DNA of 64,000 nucleotides from Streptococcus sp. 'caviae' (GTDB lineage Bacteria; Bacillota; Bacilli; Lactobacillales; Streptococcaceae), in contig NZ_MOWR01000006.1 of NCBI RefSeq assembly GCF_001937065.1, positions 62,001-126,000 of the forward strand. Direction: 5' to 3'. The position numbers and the translations under genes were made by a program. Of this stretch, positions 7,809 to 17,820 are shown one piece after another. How positions within the stretch are numbered: the first letter of the stretch is position 1; each line of letters begins with the position of its first letter. Below the pieces are notes generated by a model. It was not told the DNA's origin, did not search any database, and was given only the letters and a program-made list of their open reading frames with translations.

Positions 7809-8027
7809 TGTTTGTCTTGAATTACTTGGGCGAACAAACAGAATATTATCTTTTTAGTTTTCCTGTATCAGGATGGATAATCCAAGTCTCTTCTTTAAAT
7901 TGTCAGCCATCATTGTCGAAAATAAACGTATCAAAATACACCTAATCAATCAGAGTGTTTAAGATTTATGACATCTTTATTTCCGGATTATTCCATGATA
8001 TAATTTATTACAGAAAGAGAGGATAGT

Positions 8028-8924
8028 ATGCTCATTAAAGAACGGTTATCATCCCGAAACGGTATGACAGACGTCGATATTCTGATGGCTGATTTTTTTC
8101 TGTCAGCAGGTCGAGACATGAAGTCTCTGAGTGCAAGAACTATCGCCTCTCAGCTTTATGTCGCGCCATCAACAGTCAGCCGATTTTGTCAGTCTTTAGG
8201 TTTTTCGGGTTACGGCACTTTTAAAGAAGCTTATTTAGCAGAATTGGATTATTTGGAAAAAAATTTTAAGGATATTAATCCCAATTTTCCTTTCTCTGCA
8301 AAAGATATAAATGTTGGATTAGCTTCTAAAATAGCAGCGCTTTATAAAGAAACAATAGATGATAGTTTGTCTTTGCTTCATCATGACAGTCTTCAAGCTG
8401 CTACTAAGTTACTGACAGCCGCCTCAATTATTTATTTAGGGATGGCTGGAGATGCTTTTGAAATGGCTGAAACTTTCAAAAATCGTATGATCAAGATTGG
8501 GAAAACGGTTATTGTAGAACGTAGGGCTGATAATTTATTTTATACAGCCTGTCAGGCCTCTGCTGATTCTTGTTTTATCTTGATTTCTTATTCGGGAGAG
8601 ACTGAGTCTCTTTTGAAAACTGCCAGAAAATTAAAGGAGCGGCATCTTTCGACCATTGTCTTAACCTCATTTGGTGACAATACGCTCTCAACAATTTTTG
8701 ATACTGTTATTCGCTTATCTACACGAGAAAAATTGGTTGAAAATCTTGGTAATTTCAGTTCCTTACTATCAATCTCTTTCATACTTGACACCTTATATGC
8801 CTCTGTTTTTCAGACAGCCTATACCAGACATTATGATACTAAGTGTGAATTATCTCATGATTTTGAACAAAAAAGGTATTCAAACAATCCGCTTCTGAAT
8901 GATACTGTTCTATTTGAGAATTAA
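8028..8924 (+). CDS. RpiR/MurR-family regulator of the beta-glucoside genes
   Basis: 298 residues. The N-terminal ~75 residues form an RpiR helix-turn-helix (ASQLYVAPSTVSRFCQSLGF). Residues ~115-250 form a SIS sugar-phosphate-binding domain with ILISYSGETESLL. RpiR proteins sense phosphosugars and control the adjacent sugar genes. Here the next two genes are a beta-glucoside PTS and a 6-phospho-beta-glucosidase, so a phospho-beta-glucoside is the likely effector. AGAGAGGA precedes the ATG. It ends in its own terminator, so the PTS genes use a separate promoter. Confidence 0.85.
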   Translation: MLIKERLSSRNGMTDVDILMADFFLSAGRDMKSLSARTIASQLYVAPSTVSRFCQSLGFSGYGTFKEAYLAELDYLEKNFKDINPNFPFSAKDINVGLASKIAALYKETIDDSLSLLHHDSLQAATKLLTAASIIYLGMAGDAFEMAETFKNRMIKIGKTVIVERRADNLFYTACQASADSCFILISYSGETESLLKTARKLKERHLSTIVLTSFGDNTLSTIFDTVIRLSTREKLVENLGNFSSLLSISFILDTLYASVFQTAYTRHYDTKCELSHDFEQKRYSNNPLLNDTVLFEN

Positions 8925-8929
8925 CCTGC

Positions 8930-8957
8930 AATCTGCAACACTGTTGCAGATTTTTTT
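8930..8957 (+). terminator. Rho-independent terminator after rpiR-like gene
   Basis: AATCTGCAACA and TGTTGCAGATT form a nearly perfect palindrome followed by TTTTTTT. Confidence 0.85.
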
Positions 8958-9020
8958 AAATTTCCTATTAAAAACCGGCAACGTTGTTTATGAATGGTCA
9001 AATACTGTTGTATTGTTCAG

Positions 9021-9034
9021 TAAAAGCGCTTACA
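9021..9034 (+). promoter_or_regulatory. cre (CcpA) site upstream of the beta-glucoside PTS
   Basis: TAAAAGCGCTTACA matches the catabolite-response consensus TGAAARCGYTTWCW at 13 of 14 positions. It sits about 30 bp before the ATG of the PTS gene, around the expected promoter, so CcpA repression by preferred sugars is likely. Confidence 0.8.
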
Positions 9035-9064
9035 ATGATGGTATCAAATTAAGGAGAGATACTC

Positions 9065-10855
9065 ATGGTTAAAGACTTTTCACCATTAGCAAAGACCATC
9101 ATCGAAAAGGTTGGTGGCGAGAGTAACGTTAACTCATTAATTCACTGTGCAACGAGACTGCGTTTTAATTTAAAAGATGACTCATTAGTAGATACAGAAG
9201 TCCTAAAGCAGACAGAAGGTATTATCGATGTCATTCAAAGTGGCGGTCAGTACCAAATTGTTATCGGTCCGGAAGTCAATAATGTTTTTAAAGCTATTAC
9301 TGATCAAGCTGATTTCTCGACAGGCACTGATGCTGCAAAGGCAGATGACGATGGCAAGGGAAAAATAGCAAAAGCGCTGGACATCATTGCAGGAATGTTT
9401 GTCCCAATTGTGCCCGCAATGGCTGGTTCAGGGATGATCAAGGTCATCGTTTCATTAAGTACTATGTTTGGCTGGCTGACTCCGCAAGATACAACCTACC
9501 AATTTTTAACTATCTTTGGCGATACCATTTTCTATTTTTTGCCAGTTATATTAGCAGCCTCAGCCGCTAAGAAATTTAATACCAATCAATTTTTGGCAAT
9601 GACAGTTGGAGCTGCACTTATTAGTCCGACCTTTGTGAATATGGTAACAGCTGCGCGTGAGGCGGGAACTGGCCTTGATTTATTTGGATTGCCGGTGACG
9701 CTTGCAACTTATAGTTCTTCAGTGATTCCAATTATTCTAGCAGTTTGGTTTCTTTCTTATGTTGAACCGCTTGTTAGTAAATATGTTCCAGCAGTTCTCC
9801 GTATTTTCTTAGCGCCAATGATCACTTTATTGATTGTACTTTCTGTAACCTTTATAGTGATTGGTCCCATTGGTACATGGCTGGGGGATGGCTTAAATGC
9901 AATTGTTTCCGCAATGAATGGAACGGTTCCTTGGCTGGTTCCATTATTAGTCGGAGCAACTACACCTTTGCTTGTTATGACAGGAATGCATTATGGCCTG
10001 ATTCCGATTGGAATCAATATGCTAGCCCAAAAAGGTATTGATACAGTAGCCGGACCGGGTATGATGGTATCCAATATTGCGCAAGGCGGTGCGGCCTTAG
10101 CTCTCAGCTTTAAAACAAAAGATAAGATTCTGAAAGGCTTGTCTGTTTCGACGGGTATTTCAGCAATTTTAGGGATTACAGAACCAGTGCTTTACGGAGT
10201 TAATCTAAAATACAGACGTCCTTTATATGCTGCCATGATTGGCGGCGGTGTATCAGGGCTTTATCTTGGTATTATGGGTGTCGGACGATTTGCTCAAGTA
10301 GCACCAGGATTACTTGCTCTGCCAAGCTTCTTCAGTACTGATGCTCCCAATGTCATTATTCATGCTTCAATTGCCTGCATGATTGCTTTTGTAATAAGTT
10401 TCGTTGCCGAGCTGATTCTTGGTTTTCCAAAAGATGAACTGAAAAAAGAAGTTCCAGCGACAACTGTTTCTGATGAGACCTTTGTCGCGGTTGCCGATGG
10501 TCAGTTAGTCTCCCTTGAAACTGTTAATGACGACGTTTTTTCAAGTAAAGCTATGGGTGACGGTGTTGCTCTTATCCCGGAATCTGATACTGTTTTGGCA
10601 CCTGTGAACGGAACTCTGACAACTGTATTTCCAACTGGACATGCATATGGTATTGTGCGGCCAGATGGCGTTGAAGTGCTTGTACATATCGGAATCAATA
10701 CTGTTGAGCTGGCAGGGGAAGGGTTTACCTCCTTAGCAGCTCAGGGGAAAATGGTTAAAGCAGGTCAACCAATTGCCCGTTTTGCTCGCCAGTCAATTGC
10801 TGAAAAAGGCTATGATACAACGATCATGACGATTATTACAGACGCTAGAGGTTAA
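9065..10855 (+). CDS. Beta-glucoside-type PTS enzyme IIBCA
   Basis: 596 residues in the order IIB-IIC-IIA. The IIB phosphorylation cysteine is Cys28 (NSLIHCATRLRF). A membrane IIC domain runs from ~105 to ~460, with the family motif GITEPVLYGV. The C-terminal IIA (Crr-like) domain has the His526/His541 pair (GHAYGI and VHIGINTVEL) at the usual 15-residue spacing. The protein imports and phosphorylates a beta-glucoside at the membrane. AAGGAGAG precedes the ATG. The glucosidase gene follows in the same orientation. The exact sugar is not readable from sequence. Confidence 0.9.
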   Translation: MVKDFSPLAKTIIEKVGGESNVNSLIHCATRLRFNLKDDSLVDTEVLKQTEGIIDVIQSGGQYQIVIGPEVNNVFKAITDQADFSTGTDAAKADDDGKGKIAKALDIIAGMFVPIVPAMAGSGMIKVIVSLSTMFGWLTPQDTTYQFLTIFGDTIFYFLPVILAASAAKKFNTNQFLAMTVGAALISPTFVNMVTAAREAGTGLDLFGLPVTLATYSSSVIPIILAVWFLSYVEPLVSKYVPAVLRIFLAPMITLLIVLSVTFIVIGPIGTWLGDGLNAIVSAMNGTVPWLVPLLVGATTPLLVMTGMHYGLIPIGINMLAQKGIDTVAGPGMMVSNIAQGGAALALSFKTKDKILKGLSVSTGISAILGITEPVLYGVNLKYRRPLYAAMIGGGVSGLYLGIMGVGRFAQVAPGLLALPSFFSTDAPNVIIHASIACMIAFVISFVAELILGFPKDELKKEVPATTVSDETFVAVADGQLVSLETVNDDVFSSKAMGDGVALIPESDTVLAPVNGTLTTVFPTGHAYGIVRPDGVEVLVHIGINTVELAGEGFTSLAAQGKMVKAGQPIARFARQSIAEKGYDTTIMTIITDARG

Positions 10856-10916
10856 GACATTAGCTTGAAAAAGGAAGGCAAAGTTTACGGAGGCGACATT
10901 CTGTAAGCTTAAGTAG

Positions 10917-12392
<1,476 letters not shown>

Positions 12393-12419
12393 ATAAGAGA
12401 TACAAAGAAAGGCAAAATC

Positions 12420-13202
12420 GTGGAAATTATTTTATATACTTTGGTTGTCTTCATTGCAACAGCTCTTGGTGCAACTTCGGGTGCGGGCGGCGGAGCAATC
12501 ATTAAACCGGTCTTTGATTTAATAGGTATTGATAATGTTACTGTAATCGGTATGTATTCAACAATCGCTGTATTTGCTATGTGTTTGTCTTCGATCTACA
12601 AGCACAGTAAATCCGGAGTGAAATTTGAGAAGAATATTCTCTACGGTCTTTCTTTAGGCTCTCTTTTGGGCGGGCTGTTAGGTGAGCTTGTATTTAAGAA
12701 TGTTACACAAGAAATTTCAAATGCTAGAGTTACGCTGGTTCAGTCTGTTTTATTATTCTTCGTTCTTTTATCTGTTTTTATTTTTACTCGCTGCAATGAG
12801 CGGTTTCCAAAATATAAACTAACGAATTTATTGGTAATATTTTTGGTAGGTATGCTGGTTGGTGCTTTATCTGTATTTTTAGGTATTGGAGGCGGTCCTC
12901 TTAATGTTATCGTATTAGTTGGTTTCATGTCCTACAATACAAAAGACTCTGCACCCTATTCTATTGCTATGATTTTCTTTGCACAGATTCCTAAAATAAT
13001 AAAGATGGTAATGGTAAGTCCGCCTGAAACATTCAGGTGGGGGTTAGTCCCACTTATTATAGCAGCAGCAATTTTAGGAGGAAGTGTCGGGACGAGCATT
13101 AATCGTCAGTTTTCAGATAAACATGTCAACTACATTTATTCATGCATGATGTTGGCTTTATTAGTACTCTGCTTGTATAATGTCATCAGCAATGTCGGTT
13201 AA
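12420..13202 (+). CDS. TSUP (TauE/SafE) family permease
   Basis: 260 residues with about eight hydrophobic helices and the two glycine-rich repeats of the family: ALGATSGAGGGAIIKP near the N-terminus and GALSVFLGIGGGPLNV in the second half. TSUP proteins move sulfite, sulfonates or related anions. A link to beta-glucoside use is not established. The GTG start follows AAAGG 27 bp after the glucosidase stop, so it is probably cotranscribed. Confidence 0.8.
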   Translation: MEIILYTLVVFIATALGATSGAGGGAIIKPVFDLIGIDNVTVIGMYSTIAVFAMCLSSIYKHSKSGVKFEKNILYGLSLGSLLGGLLGELVFKNVTQEISNARVTLVQSVLLFFVLLSVFIFTRCNERFPKYKLTNLLVIFLVGMLVGALSVFLGIGGGPLNVIVLVGFMSYNTKDSAPYSIAMIFFAQIPKIIKMVMVSPPETFRWGLVPLIIAAAILGGSVGTSINRQFSDKHVNYIYSCMMLALLVLCLYNVISNVG

Positions 13203-13315
13203 ACTGAGATTAACTGCTTTAATGAAATTGACACTTACTCATTTTATAAATAAGAGGAATGGCTGAGATAACATTTATTATGGAGAGTCTTGCAAGATTA
13301 GTAAATTGATGGTGA
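13203..13315. other. Short spacer at the edge of the defence-like island
   Basis: No gene is seen here. The Fic reading frame is lost upstream of a TGA at 13313, so this spacer probably holds the junction where the N-terminal part of the Fic gene was deleted. Confidence 0.35.
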
Positions 13316-14032
13316 GATTATAACGAAGATATACTGGATGGTGAACTTTTCAGGGATAATCTGGTCTCAATCATTGATGCCGCCAATAATAAGATTGAAC
13401 ATGTTCCGCCTATTTCTGAAAAGCAAATCTTTGCCAAGCTGCAATCATGGATTGGCTTTATCAATGATAAGGCAGTTCCAGTGCTTATCAAAGCCTTTCT
13501 CGCTCATTATTTCTTTGAAAATGTTCACCCATTTTATGATGGCAACGGCAGAACAGGTAGGTATATCCTAGCAAGATATCTAGCCCGCAAACTCGATATC
13601 TACTCAGGATTTGTTATTTCTCAAAGGATTAATCAGGAAAAGAAGAAATATTACGAAGCCTTTAGTATCACTGGGGATGCAGACAATAAAGCAGAAGGAA
13701 CCTTTTTTGTCCTCTCTTTAATGGAAATTCTCAAAAATGGCCAGCATGATATCATTAGTATGCTAGAAGAAAAGAAAGTGATCTTAGATAACTACGATAA
13801 TGAATTAAATCAAGCGGACTACACCGAGCTTCAAAAGAGAGTTCTCTTCATTCTGCTCCAATCAAAAGTTTTTATCGATGATCCAAACGAAGGCATTTCA
13901 GATAATGACATCATCGAACTCCTCTCTCATGACTTCGCAAAATCAGCCATCAAAAGAACAATCGACCGCTTAGAAAAAATCGGCATTATAAAACTAACCG
14001 CACAAAGACCGAAAAAGCACCTGCTCTTGTAA
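13316..14032 (+). pseudogene. Fic-family protein gene, 5' end missing
   Basis: An open frame of 238 codons follows a TGA and has no plausible start. It encodes DYNEDILDGELFRDN, then the Fic motif HPFYDGNGRTGR, and a C-terminal winged-helix region (SAIKRTIDRLEKIGII). Fic enzymes transfer AMP or other groups to hydroxyl side chains; the motif here is intact. Normal members are about 350-380 residues, so the first ~110, including any N-terminal inhibitory helix, are gone. A GTG at 13481 could give a 183-residue product but has no ribosome site. Confidence 0.75.
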
Positions 14033-14176
14033 ATCTATATAAGTCAACAGTTTTTCAAGCATGTAAGATTTAAAAATCGGAAGTAGCAGAACTACCAGCA
14101 TTTCAGTGGAGGTAGTTTTACTGCATAAAACTTAACTATTGGAAAATAGGCATTGTGAGATAATCATAAACTAGTC

Positions 14177-14206
14177 AAAGCAGCCCTAAAATCGGAGGCT
14201 GCTTTT
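14177..14206 (+). terminator. Rho-independent terminator
   Basis: AAAGCAGCC pairs with GGCTGCTTTT over an 11-base loop. It probably belonged to the Fic gene. Confidence 0.65.
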
Positions 14207-14324
14207 CAAATGTTTGAACAGAGGAAAAAAACCTCAAAATTTTGCTGAAGATCTAAAGAATAAACAACCATACTAAAAAAGATAATCTTAAACACAATTG
14301 CTTGAAAATTAAGGTAATCATCCT

Positions 14325-14408
14325 TTGAGAGGGGCAGAAGTGGTGGTATAATAATAAGCAAGAGACTAATAAAAATAGAAGGAGTAGTCAATTTTAACGA
14401 TGACTACT
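14325..14408 (+). promoter_or_regulatory. Promoter and inverted repeat of the PHP-ATPase gene
   Basis: TTGAGA (14325-14330) and TATAAT (14347-14352) are 16 bp apart. Downstream in the leader, AGTAGTCA (14383-14390) and TGACTACT (14401-14408) form a perfect 8-bp inverted repeat with a 10-base loop. It could be an operator or an mRNA hairpin. An 8-codon ORF behind AAGGAG starts at 14400 inside the repeat. Confidence 0.6.
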
Positions 14409-14451
14409 AATCCTCAAATTTATTAAAACTAGAAAGAAAGTAAAATAAGAT

Positions 14452-16509
14452 ATGGTTAAAAAAATTGATTTTCACATTCATACTGTTCCCTCAATTAAAG
14501 ATTCCCAATTTATATATTCTTCACAATGGATAAAAAAATATGCAAAGACAGCAAAATTAGATGCAATTGCAATTACTAATCACGATTTATTTGATAAAAA
14601 TAATTTCGAACTTGTGAAAAAGGATATTCCAAATGTGACGGTGTTTCCAGGAATGGAATTAACGCTCGATATTTGTCATGTAAATATTGTTTGTTCGGAA
14701 GAACAAATTGATGATTTGACAAATTTTTCTAATTGGCTAAGAGGTAAGCATATTAACCAAACAGGAGAAATTTCAACACAAGAGTTGATAGAGAATTTTC
14801 CGAGTTGGAATAAAGCAATATATATTTTTGAATTGGGTAAAAGCAATGGTGTAAAGAATATTCCAGAAGAGTTTAGAAGTACTACTAAGATTGGTGGTGT
14901 CAGAAATGCACTTAGATTTCAGGTAATAAAAAAACTGGAGGATAGTATTACACCTGTGCTTTTTAGTGATGCACACGCAACTGATAATGACAGTGATCCA
15001 GATAGAAATAACATTGATAAGCTCAAAAATAAAAATACTTATATTCAAGTAGATACCTGTAATTTTGACGAAATCAAAAATTGTATTTCAGATAAAACGA
15101 AAGTTAGTATAACGGAAGATAACCTGCAAGATGTAATTGAGATAAATGGTCACAAACTTTCAACTGGATTAAATTTAGTAGTTGGAAAAAGAGGTACAGG
15201 AAAAACTCACTTTTTAAATAGTATTAAGGAACAATTTGATTCTGACGATATTTATGAAATTGCTCAATTTGAAACTGCTAGAGCTGATGAATTTATTGAA
15301 AAGCAAAGGCATGAGCAGGGAGAAGTTGCTGTTAAGGATTGGAAGATTAATTATAGACGCCAGTTTGAGTCTATAAATGAATATTTGGATAATTTAGATG
15401 ATTTGAGAAGTGATAAATTAGAAGAGTATATTAAAAGTGTTAAAACTTTTGCTGAGGGAACAGCGAAAAGTCAGTCATCACAAAAGTTCAATCTTTTTAA
15501 AGAGGTAGGTTATGAAGTAAAACCAACTAAATACATAGAGGACGTTTTACAAAAATTGAAAGATTTAATTTATAGTGATGAAATCTGGAAACTTTTAGTT
15601 ACTACAAAGCAAAATCGAGAAATCTTCATTGAAACTTATAATGAACTTAGAAAAATTTATATGAATTTGACATTGGAAAATTTAATGAAGCAAGAAGTAA
15701 ATAGTATTACTGAAATAGCAAAAGAGATTTTAGAATCTAATACCGGAATTCAAAAAGTTCGTCAAATAGAATTAAGTACCTTTGTAGAAGAGGTTCAAAT
15801 AGAAAAGAATATATTTAATTTTTTAAACAATGTACTTAAAGAAACTACTTTAAGAAAAGAGAACATTTATGGTTATCAAGTGAATGTTCAATTGGTTCCA
15901 TTTAGTAATGCCAATCAATTTCAGTCTGATCTTAAGATTAAAGAAGCGGTAAAAAATGATTTGCTAGACCCTTATAGTAAAAAAGATTATATTACGTTTC
16001 TAAAAAATTTAAAGAAAAAGTCATTTTTTAAAGCTGATATGCTGGGAGATTATCTTATGCACAAGGAAGTGAATCTATTAGATTCTGATGGGACACCTGC
16101 ATCAGGTGGACAAGCAGTAGGTTTTGCTTTAATGGCAAGAATAAATGAAGCTAGAACAAAACCGATGATTTTAATAGATGAGCCAGAAGCTTCATTAGAT
16201 AATGCCTACATAAGGAATGAACTAAACACAGCATTGAAAGAACTAGCAAGAAATCGTATGGTCATTGTTGTGACCCATAACTCTACACTTGGAACATTAC
16301 TCGAGCCCGATTATCTAGTAGTTACCACAAAGGATAGCAATAAGCAATATTCAGTATTGACCGGAGAATTTAGTTCCCACAAAATTAGCAACACGCTCAA
16401 TGTTACCCCTCTAATAGAGGGAAGCTATGATAAGTTTGTCGAGGCAATGGAATCAAGCATCGAGGCATATAATAGGAAAGGTGAAATTTATGAAAATCTT
16501 AGAAAATGA
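14452..16509 (+). CDS. PHP-domain plus ABC-type ATPase protein (Ppl-like defence protein)
   Basis: 685 residues. The N-terminal ~220 form a PHP phosphoesterase domain, with the metal-binding HxH (His8, His10), His44 in TNHD, and SDAHATD near residue 172. An SMC/OLD-like ATPase follows: Walker A GKRGTGKT (245-252), signature SGGQ (551-554), Walker B ILIDEPEASLD (around Asp576-Glu577) and H-loop His609. The middle is helical, likely a coiled coil. PHP-ATPase fusions include the single-gene anti-phage protein Ppl, which is a family analogy rather than proof. The gene is AT-rich and lies among restriction and Fic remnants. Confidence 0.75.
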   Translation: MVKKIDFHIHTVPSIKDSQFIYSSQWIKKYAKTAKLDAIAITNHDLFDKNNFELVKKDIPNVTVFPGMELTLDICHVNIVCSEEQIDDLTNFSNWLRGKHINQTGEISTQELIENFPSWNKAIYIFELGKSNGVKNIPEEFRSTTKIGGVRNALRFQVIKKLEDSITPVLFSDAHATDNDSDPDRNNIDKLKNKNTYIQVDTCNFDEIKNCISDKTKVSITEDNLQDVIEINGHKLSTGLNLVVGKRGTGKTHFLNSIKEQFDSDDIYEIAQFETARADEFIEKQRHEQGEVAVKDWKINYRRQFESINEYLDNLDDLRSDKLEEYIKSVKTFAEGTAKSQSSQKFNLFKEVGYEVKPTKYIEDVLQKLKDLIYSDEIWKLLVTTKQNREIFIETYNELRKIYMNLTLENLMKQEVNSITEIAKEILESNTGIQKVRQIELSTFVEEVQIEKNIFNFLNNVLKETTLRKENIYGYQVNVQLVPFSNANQFQSDLKIKEAVKNDLLDPYSKKDYITFLKNLKKKSFFKADMLGDYLMHKEVNLLDSDGTPASGGQAVGFALMARINEARTKPMILIDEPEASLDNAYIRNELNTALKELARNRMVIVVTHNSTLGTLLEPDYLVVTTKDSNKQYSVLTGEFSSHKISNTLNVTPLIEGSYDKFVEAMESSIEAYNRKGEIYENLRK

Positions 16510-16780
16510 TAAAAATAACGTTTATTTTTTAGTAGGTGAAGAAAACATTAGTCCTAAAGATCTCACGAAAGAGCACTTGCTTAAAATACTTAATAATGTT
16601 TATGAGAATAAAGAAAACATTGAATTTCCGACAGAAGAAAAAATAAATGAGATTAAAAATCCCGTAGAGAAAGAAATCGTAGATCAAATTGTTAAGAAAA
16701 TACATGAGTTTGCTGATAATGTTGATAATCTGAAAGAGCAGATTAATTCAAAATTCCCTGAAATTAAAAATGAGGAATAG
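16490..16780 (+). CDS. 96-residue protein of unknown function coupled to the PHP-ATPase
   Basis: The start overlaps the last 20 bases of the PHP-ATPase gene, with AAAGGTG at good spacing (a longer in-frame extension has no ribosome site). The protein is rich in charged residues and predicted helical, with a possible coiled coil from residue ~50 (EIKNPVEKEIVDQIVKKIHE). There are no membrane segments or known motifs. The overlap argues that it works with the ATPase. Confidence 0.6.
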   Translation: MKILENDKNNVYFLVGEENISPKDLTKEHLLKILNNVYENKENIEFPTEEKINEIKNPVEKEIVDQIVKKIHEFADNVDNLKEQINSKFPEIKNEE

Positions 16781-16782
16781 TA

Positions 16783-16950
16783 ATGAAAGGTTACAATCTC
16801 CCAAAACTCAGATTCAAAAATTTTGATGATGAGTTGGTAACTCATAAAACTTTAAATATTACTGATCAGTTCAATAATTTACGAGTTCCGATTACATCAT
16901 CTGATCATAAAGCTGGGAACACGCCCTACTATGAAGCAGATGGCATTTAA
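16783..16950 (+). pseudogene. HsdS (type I restriction specificity subunit) N-terminal fragment
   Basis: 55 codons start two bases after the previous stop. They read MKGYNLPKLRFKNFDDELVT, then a target-recognition-domain start with LRVPITSSDHKAGNTPYYEA, matching the typical HsdS pattern of LRxPIT, GxTPYYGAxGI. The reading stops at TAA after ADGI. An HsdS is about 400 residues, so this is only the first eighth. No hsdM or hsdR is in the window. Confidence 0.7.
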
Positions 16951-17040
16951 TATACCAAGAAAAAATTGATTAACTGGAAATTTTGAATAAGAAGCTTTTG
17001 CAGGATATGTTTGTGTAATTTTTAATTGAAAGGCTATAAT

Positions 17041-17820
17041 ATGGGCAAGAAAGACAATGATAAAAAAGCAATGATAAAAATAGTTTATTTTGATGAGCCT
17101 TCAGCAAGTGATTATAATATCATAAAAGAAGGTGGGAAAATAGATTGGACAACTGAGAAAAATAAAGAAAAATTAGCAAAAATAGTAGGTGAAATTGAAG
17201 CACAAGCTAAAGCGGGTTTCAATTTATTTTCATATATTAAATCTTCAATTTCAGGTAAAACCAGTATCAGTACTGATATAGGCACTTCAAGCTTGGTTAA
17301 TAGTACAGTAACAAATACAATATTGACTGATTATATAGATAATGCTAATAAAGATAGTCAAATAAAAAAATTTCATAATCATAAACTAGTTACTCCTCAA
17401 AATTCTGTTACTATGTATAGGATGTATAGTTCGTATTTAAATATTGTTCCGCAAGACCAAATTCCGATTAGCATAGAAGGGCTCAACAATGCTATTCTTG
17501 GTGAGAGAGGGTATTATCAGATGTTGGCATACGATAATGGGAATACTCAATCTCAGTCTGTTCTTAGATTTAATATTAATGCCTTCAAAAATAGTTATAC
17601 ACTTGTTGATTTAACAAAAATGGATTTATCATATTATGCTGTAAAAGTTGGTAAAACTACTTTGGAAAAACTATCATTAGAAAAAGAATTTGATTTAGAG
17701 GCACCTGAATCTAGAATAGATATTGAGGAGATTGTTACAGAAGAAAAACAAGAAATTAGTCAAGATAATTATTTAGACGTTTATGATGTTGTATTAGCAG
17801 GAGTAATGAGCAATGAATGA
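17041..17820 (+). CDS. DUF6414-like protein
   Basis: 259 residues from the ATG at 17041, behind GAAAGG. The N-terminal segment IKIVYFDEPSASDYN and a following region rich in small and polar residues (SISGKTSISTDIGTSSLVN) resemble DUF6414, a family without assigned function. Only a marginally hydrophobic stretch is present and no signal peptide. The last codons overlap the start of the next gene by 8 bp, so the two proteins are probably made together. The gene is AT-rich like its island. Confidence 0.55.
   Translation: MGKKDNDKKAMIKIVYFDEPSASDYNIIKEGGKIDWTTEKNKEKLAKIVGEIEAQAKAGFNLFSYIKSSISGKTSISTDIGTSSLVNSTVTNTILTDYIDNANKDSQIKKFHNHKLVTPQNSVTMYRMYSSYLNIVPQDQIPISIEGLNNAILGERGYYQMLAYDNGNTQSQSVLRFNINAFKNSYTLVDLTKMDLSYYAVKVGKTTLEKLSLEKEFDLEAPESRIDIEEIVTEEKQEISQDNYLDVYDVVLAGVMSNE

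Larger units (their letters stand above)
14033..14451. other. Intergenic region before the PHP-ATPase gene
   Basis: 420 bp with no convincing gene. It contains the terminator at 14177 and a clear promoter with an inverted repeat at 14325-14408, listed separately. Confidence 0.6.

Noticed and set aside
13338..13571. 77-codon ORF starting with ATG in the Fic region
   Set aside because: It is a different frame of the Fic sequence; the Fic frame encodes the conserved catalytic motif, this one nothing known.
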